This document shows, piece after piece, positions 14,082-20,789 of a stretch of DNA of 29,866 nt. Made by a program: the position numbers and the translations under genes. The notes below the pieces were generated by a model. The model searched no databases and was not told the origin of the DNA. It saw only the letters and a list, made by a program, of their open reading frames with translations. The stretch comes from JAAAPF01 sp964481035 (GTDB lineage Bacteria > Pseudomonadota > Alphaproteobacteria > Geminicoccales > Geminicoccaceae). The DNA lies in assembly GCA_964481035.1 (NCBI GenBank), contig CAYZSE010000021.1, forward strand, positions 1-29,866, given 5' to 3'. Positions within the stretch are counted from its first letter, which is position 1; the number at the start of each line of letters is the position of its first letter.

Positions 14082-16103
14082 ATGCCCATCGGGAGCCGCA
14101 GCCTGCGCAGCCCCTCGCGCCGCAGCCACTCGCACCGCCGCCCGACGCCGCCGCAAGCGGCGCCCCTGAGCCCGCCGTCGCGCCGCAAGCGGTGGCGTGG
14201 CTGGGCCGCGGGCCTCGGGCTGGTCGGCGGGCTCGCCCTCGCGCACGCGATCGCCGGCGGGCTCACGCCACGCTTCGAGGCCGAGGCACTCATCGAGCGC
14301 GAGCCACGCGGCGGCGACTTCACCGTCGAGCAACGGCTCGCGGCGACCCGCACTTTCCGCGCCGCGGTCCTCGACGACGTGCCGCGCGCCGCGCTGGACG
14401 GCCTCGCGGTGGTGCCGGTCGAGCGCGCCTTGCGGCAGCGGGCCGAACGGCTCTTGGCCATGGCCTCCGGCCGTCTCGCCGGCCCGAGCGCCGCCGACGG
14501 CCCCGCTGTCGCGTCGGCAGGCGCGGTCGAGCCGAGCGCGCTGCACCTGGATGCGCGGATTTCCCCGGACGGCGGGGTGTTGAGCGTCACCACCGCCGCG
14601 ACGACCGCCGAGGCCGCGCGGGTGCTCGCCACGACCGTGGCGGAGCGGCTCGTCGCCGAGCGTCAACGCCGCCGCCGAGAGGGCTTGGCGGTGCGCCTCG
14701 CCGCCACCGAGACGGCGCTCGAGGACACCCGAAGGGCGATCGACCACGCCGAGCGCGCTTTGGCGGACCTCGCTGTCGAGGCGCCGGACGAGGCCCGCTC
14801 GGCCCTCGCCGCCCTCGCCGCGCGCGCGCGCTCGGCCGAGGCCCGCCGCTCCATGCTCGCAGCCGATCTCGCCGAGCTCGAGGCGGCGGCGGTGCCTCCC
14901 TTGGATCTCGAGCGCCTGCTCGATCGCCCGCGCAGCCAAGACCTGGCCGACGCCGTCGCCGCCCAAGAGCGGGCCGCGGCACGCGTGCTGGCGCTCCAAG
15001 AGACCTACGGCGATCGGCACCCGGTGATGAAGGCGGCGGTCGCCGCGCGCGCCGGCCGCGATCGGGACGTGCGCCGCGCCGCGGAGGCGCTGGTCGCGAG
15101 CGCGCGCGCGGAACTCGATGCGCAGAAGGCGGTGGTGGAACGGCTCGAACACGAGCGCACGGCGCAGGCGGCGATGGTGGCGGAGCGCGAGGCGGCGCGT
15201 CGATCGGCCGAGCAGCGGCGCGCGCGGCTGGGCGAGGCGCGTGACCGGGCGGCGACCTTGGCGGCCACGCGCGCGCAACTCCGCGCCACGCTCGCGACAC
15301 TGGCGCCGGACGCCAGGGTCGTCCTCGTGAGCGATCCCGCCCGCGTCCACGACCACCGCACGCTCGCCGCCCTCTACGGGGCCGGCGGTCTCGGCGGGCT
15401 CGTCGCCGGCGGGCTCCTCGGGCGGGTCGGCCGAACCGGCGCCGGCCGCATCGCCGGCGTGGCTGAGGCCGAGGCGCTGACCGGTCTGCCGGTCCTCGCT
15501 CGCTTGCCGCGGCCGCCGCGGCCGGGGCAGCGCAACGCCGCCTTCGATGCCGCCATCGAGCGCATGGCCCTGCGCCTGGGCGCGGCGGCGCAACCGTCGC
15601 GGGCCTTGGCGATCGCGCGGCTCGACGGCAGCGCCGGGATCGCGGCCACGGCGGTGACGCTCGGCGAGGCGTTGACCCGCGACCAGCTCGCGGTTCTCGT
15701 CGTCGAGGCCACCGGCACCCGCGCCGACGGTCCCGGGCGAGGCCGCAACGCGGCCGCAGCGAACCCGCAGACCGTGTGCCACGGTGATGCGGCCTGGAGC
15801 GAGGCCGTGCGCGCGCTGACGGCCAGAGGGCCATGGCTGCTCACCGCGCCGCGCCACGGGGGGACCGAGGCGTCGGCCGGCGCGCTCGAGCCCGTCTTGG
15901 CGGAAGCCGTTCGGCGGTTCGATCGCATCGTGGTCTCGGCACCGCCGCTGACGACGCCGGCGGGCCTGCGGGTCGCCCGCGCCGTCGGTGCCGTCGTGCT
16001 CGTCATCGGTCGGGCGCGGACGACGCCGGATGAGCTCGTCCGTGGGCTCCAAGAGGTCGTCGCCGTCGGCGGTCGCCCCGTCGGCCTCGTGCTGATCGAG
16101 TAG
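14082..16103 (+). CDS. Wzc/GumC-like polysaccharide co-polymerase with degenerate kinase domain
   Basis: The 673-residue protein has the Wzz/GumC plan: a basic N-terminal tail, a membrane helix at 41-60, a short beta segment (FEAEALIE), and long coiled coils (about 185-270 and 320-400). The family-type segment ETYGDRHPVMK lies at 307-317, with a second membrane helix at 428-447. The C-terminal part (about 460-673) resembles the MinD/BY-kinase domain: SRALAIARLDGSAG where a Walker A should be, and FDRIVVSAPPL (613-623) at the Walker A'/B position. The P-loop Gly-Lys-Ser/Thr is absent and there is no C-terminal Tyr cluster, so it should not autophosphorylate. It probably sets chain length or aids export of a surface polysaccharide. 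No glycosyltransferase or Wza gene adjoins it. The start is uncertain; no good ribosome site is seen. Confidence 0.75.
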   Translation: MPIGSRSLRSPSRRSHSHRRPTPPQAAPLSPPSRRKRWRGWAAGLGLVGGLALAHAIAGGLTPRFEAEALIEREPRGGDFTVEQRLAATRTFRAAVLDDVPRAALDGLAVVPVERALRQRAERLLAMASGRLAGPSAADGPAVASAGAVEPSALHLDARISPDGGVLSVTTAATTAEAARVLATTVAERLVAERQRRRREGLAVRLAATETALEDTRRAIDHAERALADLAVEAPDEARSALAALAARARSAEARRSMLAADLAELEAAAVPPLDLERLLDRPRSQDLADAVAAQERAAARVLALQETYGDRHPVMKAAVAARAGRDRDVRRAAEALVASARAELDAQKAVVERLEHERTAQAAMVAEREAARRSAEQRRARLGEARDRAATLAATRAQLRATLATLAPDARVVLVSDPARVHDHRTLAALYGAGGLGGLVAGGLLGRVGRTGAGRIAGVAEAEALTGLPVLARLPRPPRPGQRNAAFDAAIERMALRLGAAAQPSRALAIARLDGSAGIAATAVTLGEALTRDQLAVLVVEATGTRADGPGRGRNAAAANPQTVCHGDAAWSEAVRALTARGPWLLTAPRHGGTEASAGALEPVLAEAVRRFDRIVVSAPPLTTPAGLRVARAVGAVVLVIGRARTTPDELVRGLQEVVAVGGRPVGLVLIE

Positions 16104-16134
16104 CGGGTTCCGCCTCCGGCTCGAACCGCCCCAC

Positions 16135-16155
16135 GGGAAAGCACTCTCGTTTCCC
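16135..16155. repeat. Inverted repeat in the gap before comF
   Basis: GGGAAA and TTTCCC are separated by nine bases, 32 bases after the GumC-like stop codon. It could fold as a weak hairpin, but no T-run follows, so it is not a convincing intrinsic terminator; it could equally be a binding site upstream of comF. Confidence 0.3.
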
Positions 16156-16204
16156 ACGAAAGGAAGGCTGGCGCGGTAACGCCGGTGGTTGCAAAGGCTG
16201 AGCC

Positions 16205-16972
16205 ATGTTCGCCCATCACGTTTCGACGCTCACGCGCGCCGGCAGCGCCGTCCTCGATCTGATCCTCCCGCACCGTTGCGCGCTGTGCGGCACTGTGCTC
16301 GGCCACGAGCGCGGGCTCTGCCCCGTCTGCTGGGGCGAGCTTCGCTTCATCTCGCCGCCCCTCTGCCCCGTCTGCGGGCGACCGAGCGCCGCAGACGACG
16401 ATCCCGACCGCGCTTGCGTCGGGTGTGCGACGGATCCGCCCCTGCTGCGCCGCACGCGCGCAGCGCTCGCCTACGACGACACCAGCCGGCGGCTGGTGAT
16501 CGCCTTCAAGCACTACGGGCGCCTCAGCCTGCGGCCGCTGCTCGCGACCTGGGTCGAGCGGACGGCCGGGGAGCTGATCGGCGACGTCGACCTCGTGGCG
16601 CCTGTGCCGCTGCATCGCTGGCGCTTGTTGCGCCGCGGCTTCAACCAGTCGGCGCTGCTCGCCGGCCCGCTCGGTCGGCCGGACGGCCCCAGCTACGTGC
16701 CGGATCTGCTCGTCCGCCACCGCCCGACGGCATCGCAGCAGGGTCTCGGCAGCGAGGCACGGGCGCGCAACGTCACCTCGGCAGCCTTTCGCGTCCACCC
16801 CCGCCATCGCGCCGAGGTCGAGGGTCGTCGTGTCCTGCTCGTCGACGACGTGCTGACGACGGGTGCGACGCTCGCCGCGTGCGCGCGCGTCCTCGACCGC
16901 GCCGGCGCCGCCGCGGTCGACGCGGTTTGCCTCGCCCGGGTGACGCGCCCGCAAAAAGCACCCATGTCTTGA
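16205..16972 (+). CDS. comF: ComF family phosphoribosyltransferase-like protein
   Basis: The 255-residue protein has the ComF arrangement: an N-terminal double zinc-binding region with four CxxC pairs (Cys25/28, 39/42, 54/57, 71/74), then a type I phosphoribosyltransferase domain. In that domain AFKHYGR (100-106) is the conserved early motif and RRVLLVDDVLTTGAT near 211-225 is the PRPP-binding motif. In transformable bacteria ComF assists DNA uptake and processing, possibly with PriA; in alphaproteobacteria the gene is widespread without proven competence, so the role is open. AAAGG and GAG precede the ATG. It is followed within 25 bases by glutaredoxin. Confidence 0.93.
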   Translation: MFAHHVSTLTRAGSAVLDLILPHRCALCGTVLGHERGLCPVCWGELRFISPPLCPVCGRPSAADDDPDRACVGCATDPPLLRRTRAALAYDDTSRRLVIAFKHYGRLSLRPLLATWVERTAGELIGDVDLVAPVPLHRWRLLRRGFNQSALLAGPLGRPDGPSYVPDLLVRHRPTASQQGLGSEARARNVTSAAFRVHPRHRAEVEGRRVLLVDDVLTTGATLAACARVLDRAGAAAVDAVCLARVTRPQKAPMS

Positions 16973-16996
16973 TGGTTGTTTCTCGGAGGTCTTCCG

Positions 16997-17269
16997 ATGC
17001 CGTCGGTCGAAATCTACACGAGCCCCTTGTGCGGCTACTGCTTCGCGGCCAAGCGGCTTCTGGACTCGCGCCGCGTCGCCTATGTCGAATTTGACGTCTT
17101 GAGCGCGCCGCAGCACATGCGCGAAATGATCGCTCGCGCCGACGGGCGCCGCACGGTGCCGCAGGTCTTCATCGACGGCCACGGCATCGGCGGCTGCGAC
17201 GAGCTGCACGCGCTGGCTCGCTCGGGCGAGTTGGACCGGCTGCTCGCGTCCGGCGGCGCGGGCGCATGA
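16997..17269 (+). CDS. grxC: Glutaredoxin 3
   Basis: The 90-residue thioredoxin-fold protein reduces disulfides or glutathione mixed disulfides in the cytosol. The active site is CGYC (within SPLCGYCFAAKRLL) rather than the usual CPYC, the cis-proline motif is TVPQVFIDG, and the glutathione-binding GGCDEL follows. The ATG at 16997 has GGAGG at 16985-16989 with ideal spacing; an ATG 21 bases earlier lacks one. It overlaps the DUF1178 gene by four bases, a pairing often seen in alphaproteobacteria. The Gly in the active site may raise or lower its redox potential relative to CPYC enzymes; that is inference. Confidence 0.94.
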   Translation: MPSVEIYTSPLCGYCFAAKRLLDSRRVAYVEFDVLSAPQHMREMIARADGRRTVPQVFIDGHGIGGCDELHALARSGELDRLLASGGAGA

Positions 17270-17670
17270 TCCGTTACGCCCTGCGTTGCGCCTGCGGCCA
17301 CGATTTCGACGCCTGGTTCAACAGCGCCGCCGCCTACGACGCGCAAGCCGAGCGCGGGCTCGTCGACTGCCCCTCGTGCGGCGGCCACGAGATCGGCAAG
17401 GCACCGATGGCGCCGGCGGTGAGCCGCTCACGTGCGGCGGCGGTCGATCAAGCGCGGATGAGGGCGGCGCTCATGGCCATGGCCCGCCAGGTCAAGCGCG
17501 ACGCCGAGCATGTCGGCAAGCGCTTCCCCGACGAGGCGCGCAAGATCCACGCCGGGGAAAGTGCCGAGCGGCCGATCTGGGGCGAGGCCACGCTCGAGGA
17601 TGCGAGGAGCTTGCACGACGAGGGCATCGCGGTCGTGCCGCTGCCGGCGGTGCCGGAGCACGACGCTTGA
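17266..17670 (+). CDS. DUF1178 family protein
   Basis: The 134-residue protein opens with MIRYALRCACGHDFDAWF, the hallmark of DUF1178, followed by a second zinc-finger-like pair (CPSCGG, residues 36-41) and the KAPMAPAVS stretch. The two Cys pairs (Cys8/Cys10 and Cys36/Cys39) suggest a small metal-binding domain, possibly zinc-ribbon. The C-terminal half is charged and helical and ends with the conserved-looking ARSLHDEGIAVVPLP. Function is unknown for the family. It is translationally coupled to glutaredoxin through an ATGA overlap. Three bases separate its stop from that of the convergent ubiG. Confidence 0.9.
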   Translation: MIRYALRCACGHDFDAWFNSAAAYDAQAERGLVDCPSCGGHEIGKAPMAPAVSRSRAAAVDQARMRAALMAMARQVKRDAEHVGKRFPDEARKIHAGESAERPIWGEATLEDARSLHDEGIAVVPLPAVPEHDA

Positions 17671-17673
17671 CGG

Positions 17674-18408
17674 TCAACCGCCGCGTGCGCTCAGGAGGTA
17701 GTTGACATCGACGTCGCCGCGCAGCGCGAAGCCGCCCTCGCGAGGCCGCCAGCCTACTCCGGCGAGGCGGTCGACGACAAAGCCGGCGGCGCGCAGCCAG
17801 GCGGCGAGCTCCGACGGCTTGACGAAGCGCTGCCAGTCGTGGGTGCCGCGCGGCAGCCAGCCCAGCAGATACTCCGCGCCCAGCACCGCCTCGACATAGG
17901 CGCGGCGCGTGCGGTTGATCGTCGACAGGCAGAGCACGCCGCCCGCCGCCGTGAGCTCGGCCAGCGTCGCCGTGAACTCCGCTTGATACTCGACGTGCTC
18001 GATGACCTCCGAGGCGACCACGACGTCGAAGCGCTCGCCCCGTTCGGCCACGGCCTCGGCGGTCTCGAGCCGGTAGGTGATGGCGAGGCCTTCGGCGGCG
18101 GCATGCCGCCTTGCGACCTCGAGGGAGGCGGGCACGAGGTCGATGCCGGTCACGTCCGCGCCGAGCCGCGCGAGCGGCTCCGCCAGCAACCCTCCGCCGC
18201 AGCCGACGTCGAGAACACGCAGACCCCTAAGCGGCTTGCCCAGGGGCACGTCGCGCCCGGCGATGGCGGCGTCGCGGACGAAGGCGATCCGCACGGGGTT
18301 CATGCGATGCAAGGGTGCGAGCGGGCCCGCCTCGTCCCACCAGCTCTCGGCCGTGGCCTCGAATTTGGCGAGCTCGCGGGCATCGGCGCGGCGGTCGGCG
18401 GGCATCAT
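17674..18408 (-). CDS. ubiG: Ubiquinone biosynthesis O-methyltransferase UbiG
   Basis: The 244-residue SAM-dependent methyltransferase performs the two O-methylation steps of ubiquinone synthesis at the inner membrane surface. The N-terminal motif KFEATAESWWDEAGPLAPLH (15-34) and NPVR are characteristic of UbiG, followed by the SAM site VLDVGCGGGLLAEPLA (65-80), the acidic GIDLVP after strand 2, SEVIEHV and the STINRT segment. Length is normal. Two adjacent ATG codons are possible starts at 18408 and 18405; AAAGG lies about seven bases before the first. The gene is divergent from lysC across a 120-base gap. Confidence 0.95.
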   Translation of the reverse strand: MMPADRRADARELAKFEATAESWWDEAGPLAPLHRMNPVRIAFVRDAAIAGRDVPLGKPLRGLRVLDVGCGGGLLAEPLARLGADVTGIDLVPASLEVARRHAAAEGLAITYRLETAEAVAERGERFDVVVASEVIEHVEYQAEFTATLAELTAAGGVLCLSTINRTRRAYVEAVLGAEYLLGWLPRGTHDWQRFVKPSELAAWLRAAGFVVDRLAGVGWRPREGGFALRGDVDVNYLLSARGG

Positions 18409-18493
18409 GAGCGGCCTTTCACGAGGGTCCTGGACAGCGTCGTCTTGCTTCCGGCGTCTCAGGGTGGATAAGAAGCGCGTCTGGTCAATGCCG

Positions 18494-18509
18494 CGCCGCG
18501 GCCGCGGCG
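18494..18509. repeat. 16-base palindrome before lysC
   Basis: A perfect self-complementary GC-only sequence, CGCCGCGGCCGCGGCG, ends seven bases before the GAGG ribosome site of lysC. It could act as a cruciform or operator, or form a mRNA structure near the start. GC-rich DNA makes such palindromes more likely by chance. Confidence 0.3.
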
Positions 18510-18528
18510 GCTGCTCGAGGTCTCTCCG

Positions 18529-19755
18529 TTGACACGCGTCGTGCAGAAATTCGGCGGCACTTCGGTCGCCGACCCCGAACGCCTACGGCACGTGGCGGGC
18601 CGCATCGCCCGTCATGTTGCCGCGGGCGAGCGCGTCGCCGTCGTCGTCTCGGCCATGGCCGGTCACACCAACCAGCTCGTCCGATGGGTCGAGGAGGTGG
18701 GCGGGCCGCGCGCCGACGCGGCGGAGCACGATGTCGTCGTCGCCGCCGGCGAGCAGATCACGAGCGGGCTTCTGGCCCTGGCACTGCAACGGCTAGGCGC
18801 GCGGGCGCGCTCGTTCCAGGGCTGGCAGGTGCCGATCTTGACCGACGACGTCCACGCCAAGGCGCGCATCGCCGAGATCGATGCCGACGCGGTCAACGCC
18901 ACCCTCGACGCCGGCGTCGTCGCGGTCATTCCGGGCTTCCAGGGCGTCGATGCCCTCCGCCGCGTCACCACGCTCGGCCGCGGCGGCTCGGACACCTCGG
19001 CGGTCGCGATCGCCGCCGCGATCGGGGCCGACCGCTGCGACATCTTTACCGACGTGGACGGCGTCTACACCAGCGATCCCCGCATCGTCCCGCGCGCGCG
19101 CAAGCTCGACCGCATCACCTACGAGGAGATGCTCGAGCTCGCCTCGCTCGGCGCCAAGGTCCTGCAGACCCGTTCCGTCGCCCTCGCCATGCAGTACAAT
19201 GTCCCCGTTCAGGTTCTGTCCAGCTTCGAGGACGCGCCGGGCACGTTGGTCACAGCGGATGACAGCATGATGGAGCACCAGCTCGTCTCGGGCATCACCT
19301 ACAGCCGCGACGAGGCCAAGGTCACCCTGGTCGGCGTGAGCGATCAGCCGGGCATCGCCGCGCAGATCTTCGGCCCGCTCGCGGCCGCGGCGGTGAACGT
19401 CGACATGATCGTACAGAGCGTGTCCCCCGACGGCCGGCACACGGACCTGACCTTCACGGTCGCCACGACCGACCTCGCGCGGACCCGCGACCTGCTGGCG
19501 CCGATCGCCCGCGACCTCGGCTGCGAGCGGATCGAGGCGGACGGCGGCATCGTCAAGATCTCGGTGATCGGCGTCGGCATGCGCAGCCACGCCGGCATCG
19601 CGCATCGGATGTTCAAAGCGCTCGCCGACCGCGGTATCAACATCCAGGCCATCTCGACCTCGGAGATCAAGGTCAGCGTCCTCATCCCCGAGGACTACAC
19701 CGAGCTGGCGCTCCGCACCCTGCACACGGCCTACGGGCTCGACGCGGAGGCATGA
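18529..19755 (+). CDS. lysC: Aspartate kinase
   Basis: The 408-residue enzyme phosphorylates aspartate, the entry step to lysine, threonine, methionine and diaminopimelate. KFGGTSVAD at residues 7-15 is the signature, with GRGGSDTSAVAIAAAI in the nucleotide-binding part, FTDVDGVYTSDPR, and two C-terminal ACT domains (from about residue 265) ending in TSEIKVSVLIPED. The length is that of the mono-functional feedback-regulated LysC; ACT domains imply allosteric control by lysine and/or threonine. The start is TTG at 18529, giving MTRVVQKFGG as in homologues, with GAGG at 18517-18520; there is no better ATG. It overlaps the next gene by four bases. Confidence 0.96.
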   Translation: MTRVVQKFGGTSVADPERLRHVAGRIARHVAAGERVAVVVSAMAGHTNQLVRWVEEVGGPRADAAEHDVVVAAGEQITSGLLALALQRLGARARSFQGWQVPILTDDVHAKARIAEIDADAVNATLDAGVVAVIPGFQGVDALRRVTTLGRGGSDTSAVAIAAAIGADRCDIFTDVDGVYTSDPRIVPRARKLDRITYEEMLELASLGAKVLQTRSVALAMQYNVPVQVLSSFEDAPGTLVTADDSMMEHQLVSGITYSRDEAKVTLVGVSDQPGIAAQIFGPLAAAAVNVDMIVQSVSPDGRHTDLTFTVATTDLARTRDLLAPIARDLGCERIEADGGIVKISVIGVGMRSHAGIAHRMFKALADRGINIQAISTSEIKVSVLIPEDYTELALRTLHTAYGLDAEA

Positions 19756-20789
19756 GCACGATGAAGCATCAACCGGGCCGCGCCCGCCTCGAGGCGCTCA
19801 CCGCGCGCGGCCGCGCCTTGCTCGGCACCGAGGTCGCGATCCTCGGGGGTGCCATGACCTGGGTGTCCGAGCGCCATCTCGTCGCCGCCATCTCGAACGC
19901 GGGCGGGTTCGGGGTCGTGGCCTGCGGCTCCATGAGCCCGGACCTGCTCGCCGCCGAGATTGCGGCGACCCGCGCGCTGACCGCCAAGCCTTTCGGCGTC
20001 AACCTGATCTTGCTCCACCCCGAGGTCGAGGCGCTGATCGACCGCTGCGTCGACCAGGAGGTCAGCCACCTCGTCTTCGCCGGCGGCGTGCCGAGCCGCG
20101 ACCACGTCGCCCGGGCCAAGATCGCAGGCGCCAAGGTCATCGCCTTCGCGCCGTCGGCGGCGATCGGCAAGCGATTGATCAAGGCGGGCGTCGACGGCCT
20201 CGTCGTCGAGGGCGCGGAGGCCGGCGGCCACATCGGCTCGGTCGCCACGAGCGTCCTCGCGCAAGAGATCCTGCCGGTCGTGGACGAGGTCCCGGTCTTC
20301 GTCGCGGGCGGCATCGGCCACGGCGAGGCGATCGCTGCCTATCTCAACATGGGCGCGTCGGGCTGCCAGCTCGGCACGCGCTTCGTCTGCGCGGAGGAGT
20401 CGATCGCGCACCCGAACTTCAAGCGAGCCTTCATCAAGGGCCAGGCGCGGGACGCGCAGCCGAGCGTCCAGGTCGATCCGGAATTCAAGGTGATCCCGGT
20501 CCGCGCGCTCGTGAACCGCGCGACCGAGCGCTTCCAGCAGGTCCAGGTCGACACCATTCGCCGCTACCGCGCCGGCGAGATCGGCTACCCCGAGGCGGCG
20601 CTGACGATCGAGCACTTCTGGGCGGGCGCGCTGCGGCGCGCGGTGGTCGACGGCGATGTCGACGAGGGCTCGCTGATGGCCGGCCAATCGGTCGGCATGG
20701 TCAAGGCGGTCGAGCCCGTCCGGCAGATCGTCGACAGCCTCGTCGGCCAGGCGGTCGCGGCGTTGGCCCGGATGGAATGCGCCGCATGA
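19752..20789 (+). CDS. Nitronate monooxygenase family flavoprotein
   Basis: The 345-residue TIM-barrel protein belongs to the FMN-dependent 2-nitropropane dioxygenase/NMO family, related to FabK. Visible signatures are the N-terminal GGAMTWVSERHLVAAISNAGGFG, a KPFGVNL strand, EGAEAGGHIG with the active-site His, FVAGGIGHGEA and MGASGCQLGTRF for FMN phosphate binding. NMOs oxidise alkyl nitronates such as propionate-3-nitronate, a plant toxin, but many family members have untested substrates. An ATGA overlap ties it to lysC, and its own end overlaps ptsP by four bases. It therefore sits inside a coupled lysC–ptsP operon, a placement I associate with alphaproteobacteria. Confidence 0.9.
   Translation: MSTMKHQPGRARLEALTARGRALLGTEVAILGGAMTWVSERHLVAAISNAGGFGVVACGSMSPDLLAAEIAATRALTAKPFGVNLILLHPEVEALIDRCVDQEVSHLVFAGGVPSRDHVARAKIAGAKVIAFAPSAAIGKRLIKAGVDGLVVEGAEAGGHIGSVATSVLAQEILPVVDEVPVFVAGGIGHGEAIAAYLNMGASGCQLGTRFVCAEESIAHPNFKRAFIKGQARDAQPSVQVDPEFKVIPVRALVNRATERFQQVQVDTIRRYRAGEIGYPEAALTIEHFWAGALRRAVVDGDVDEGSLMAGQSVGMVKAVEPVRQIVDSLVGQAVAALARMECAA

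Noticed and set aside
16135..16155. The GGGAAA/TTTCCC repeat as a transcription terminator after the GumC-like gene.
   Set aside because: The stem is short and no T-run follows; kept only as a repeat.
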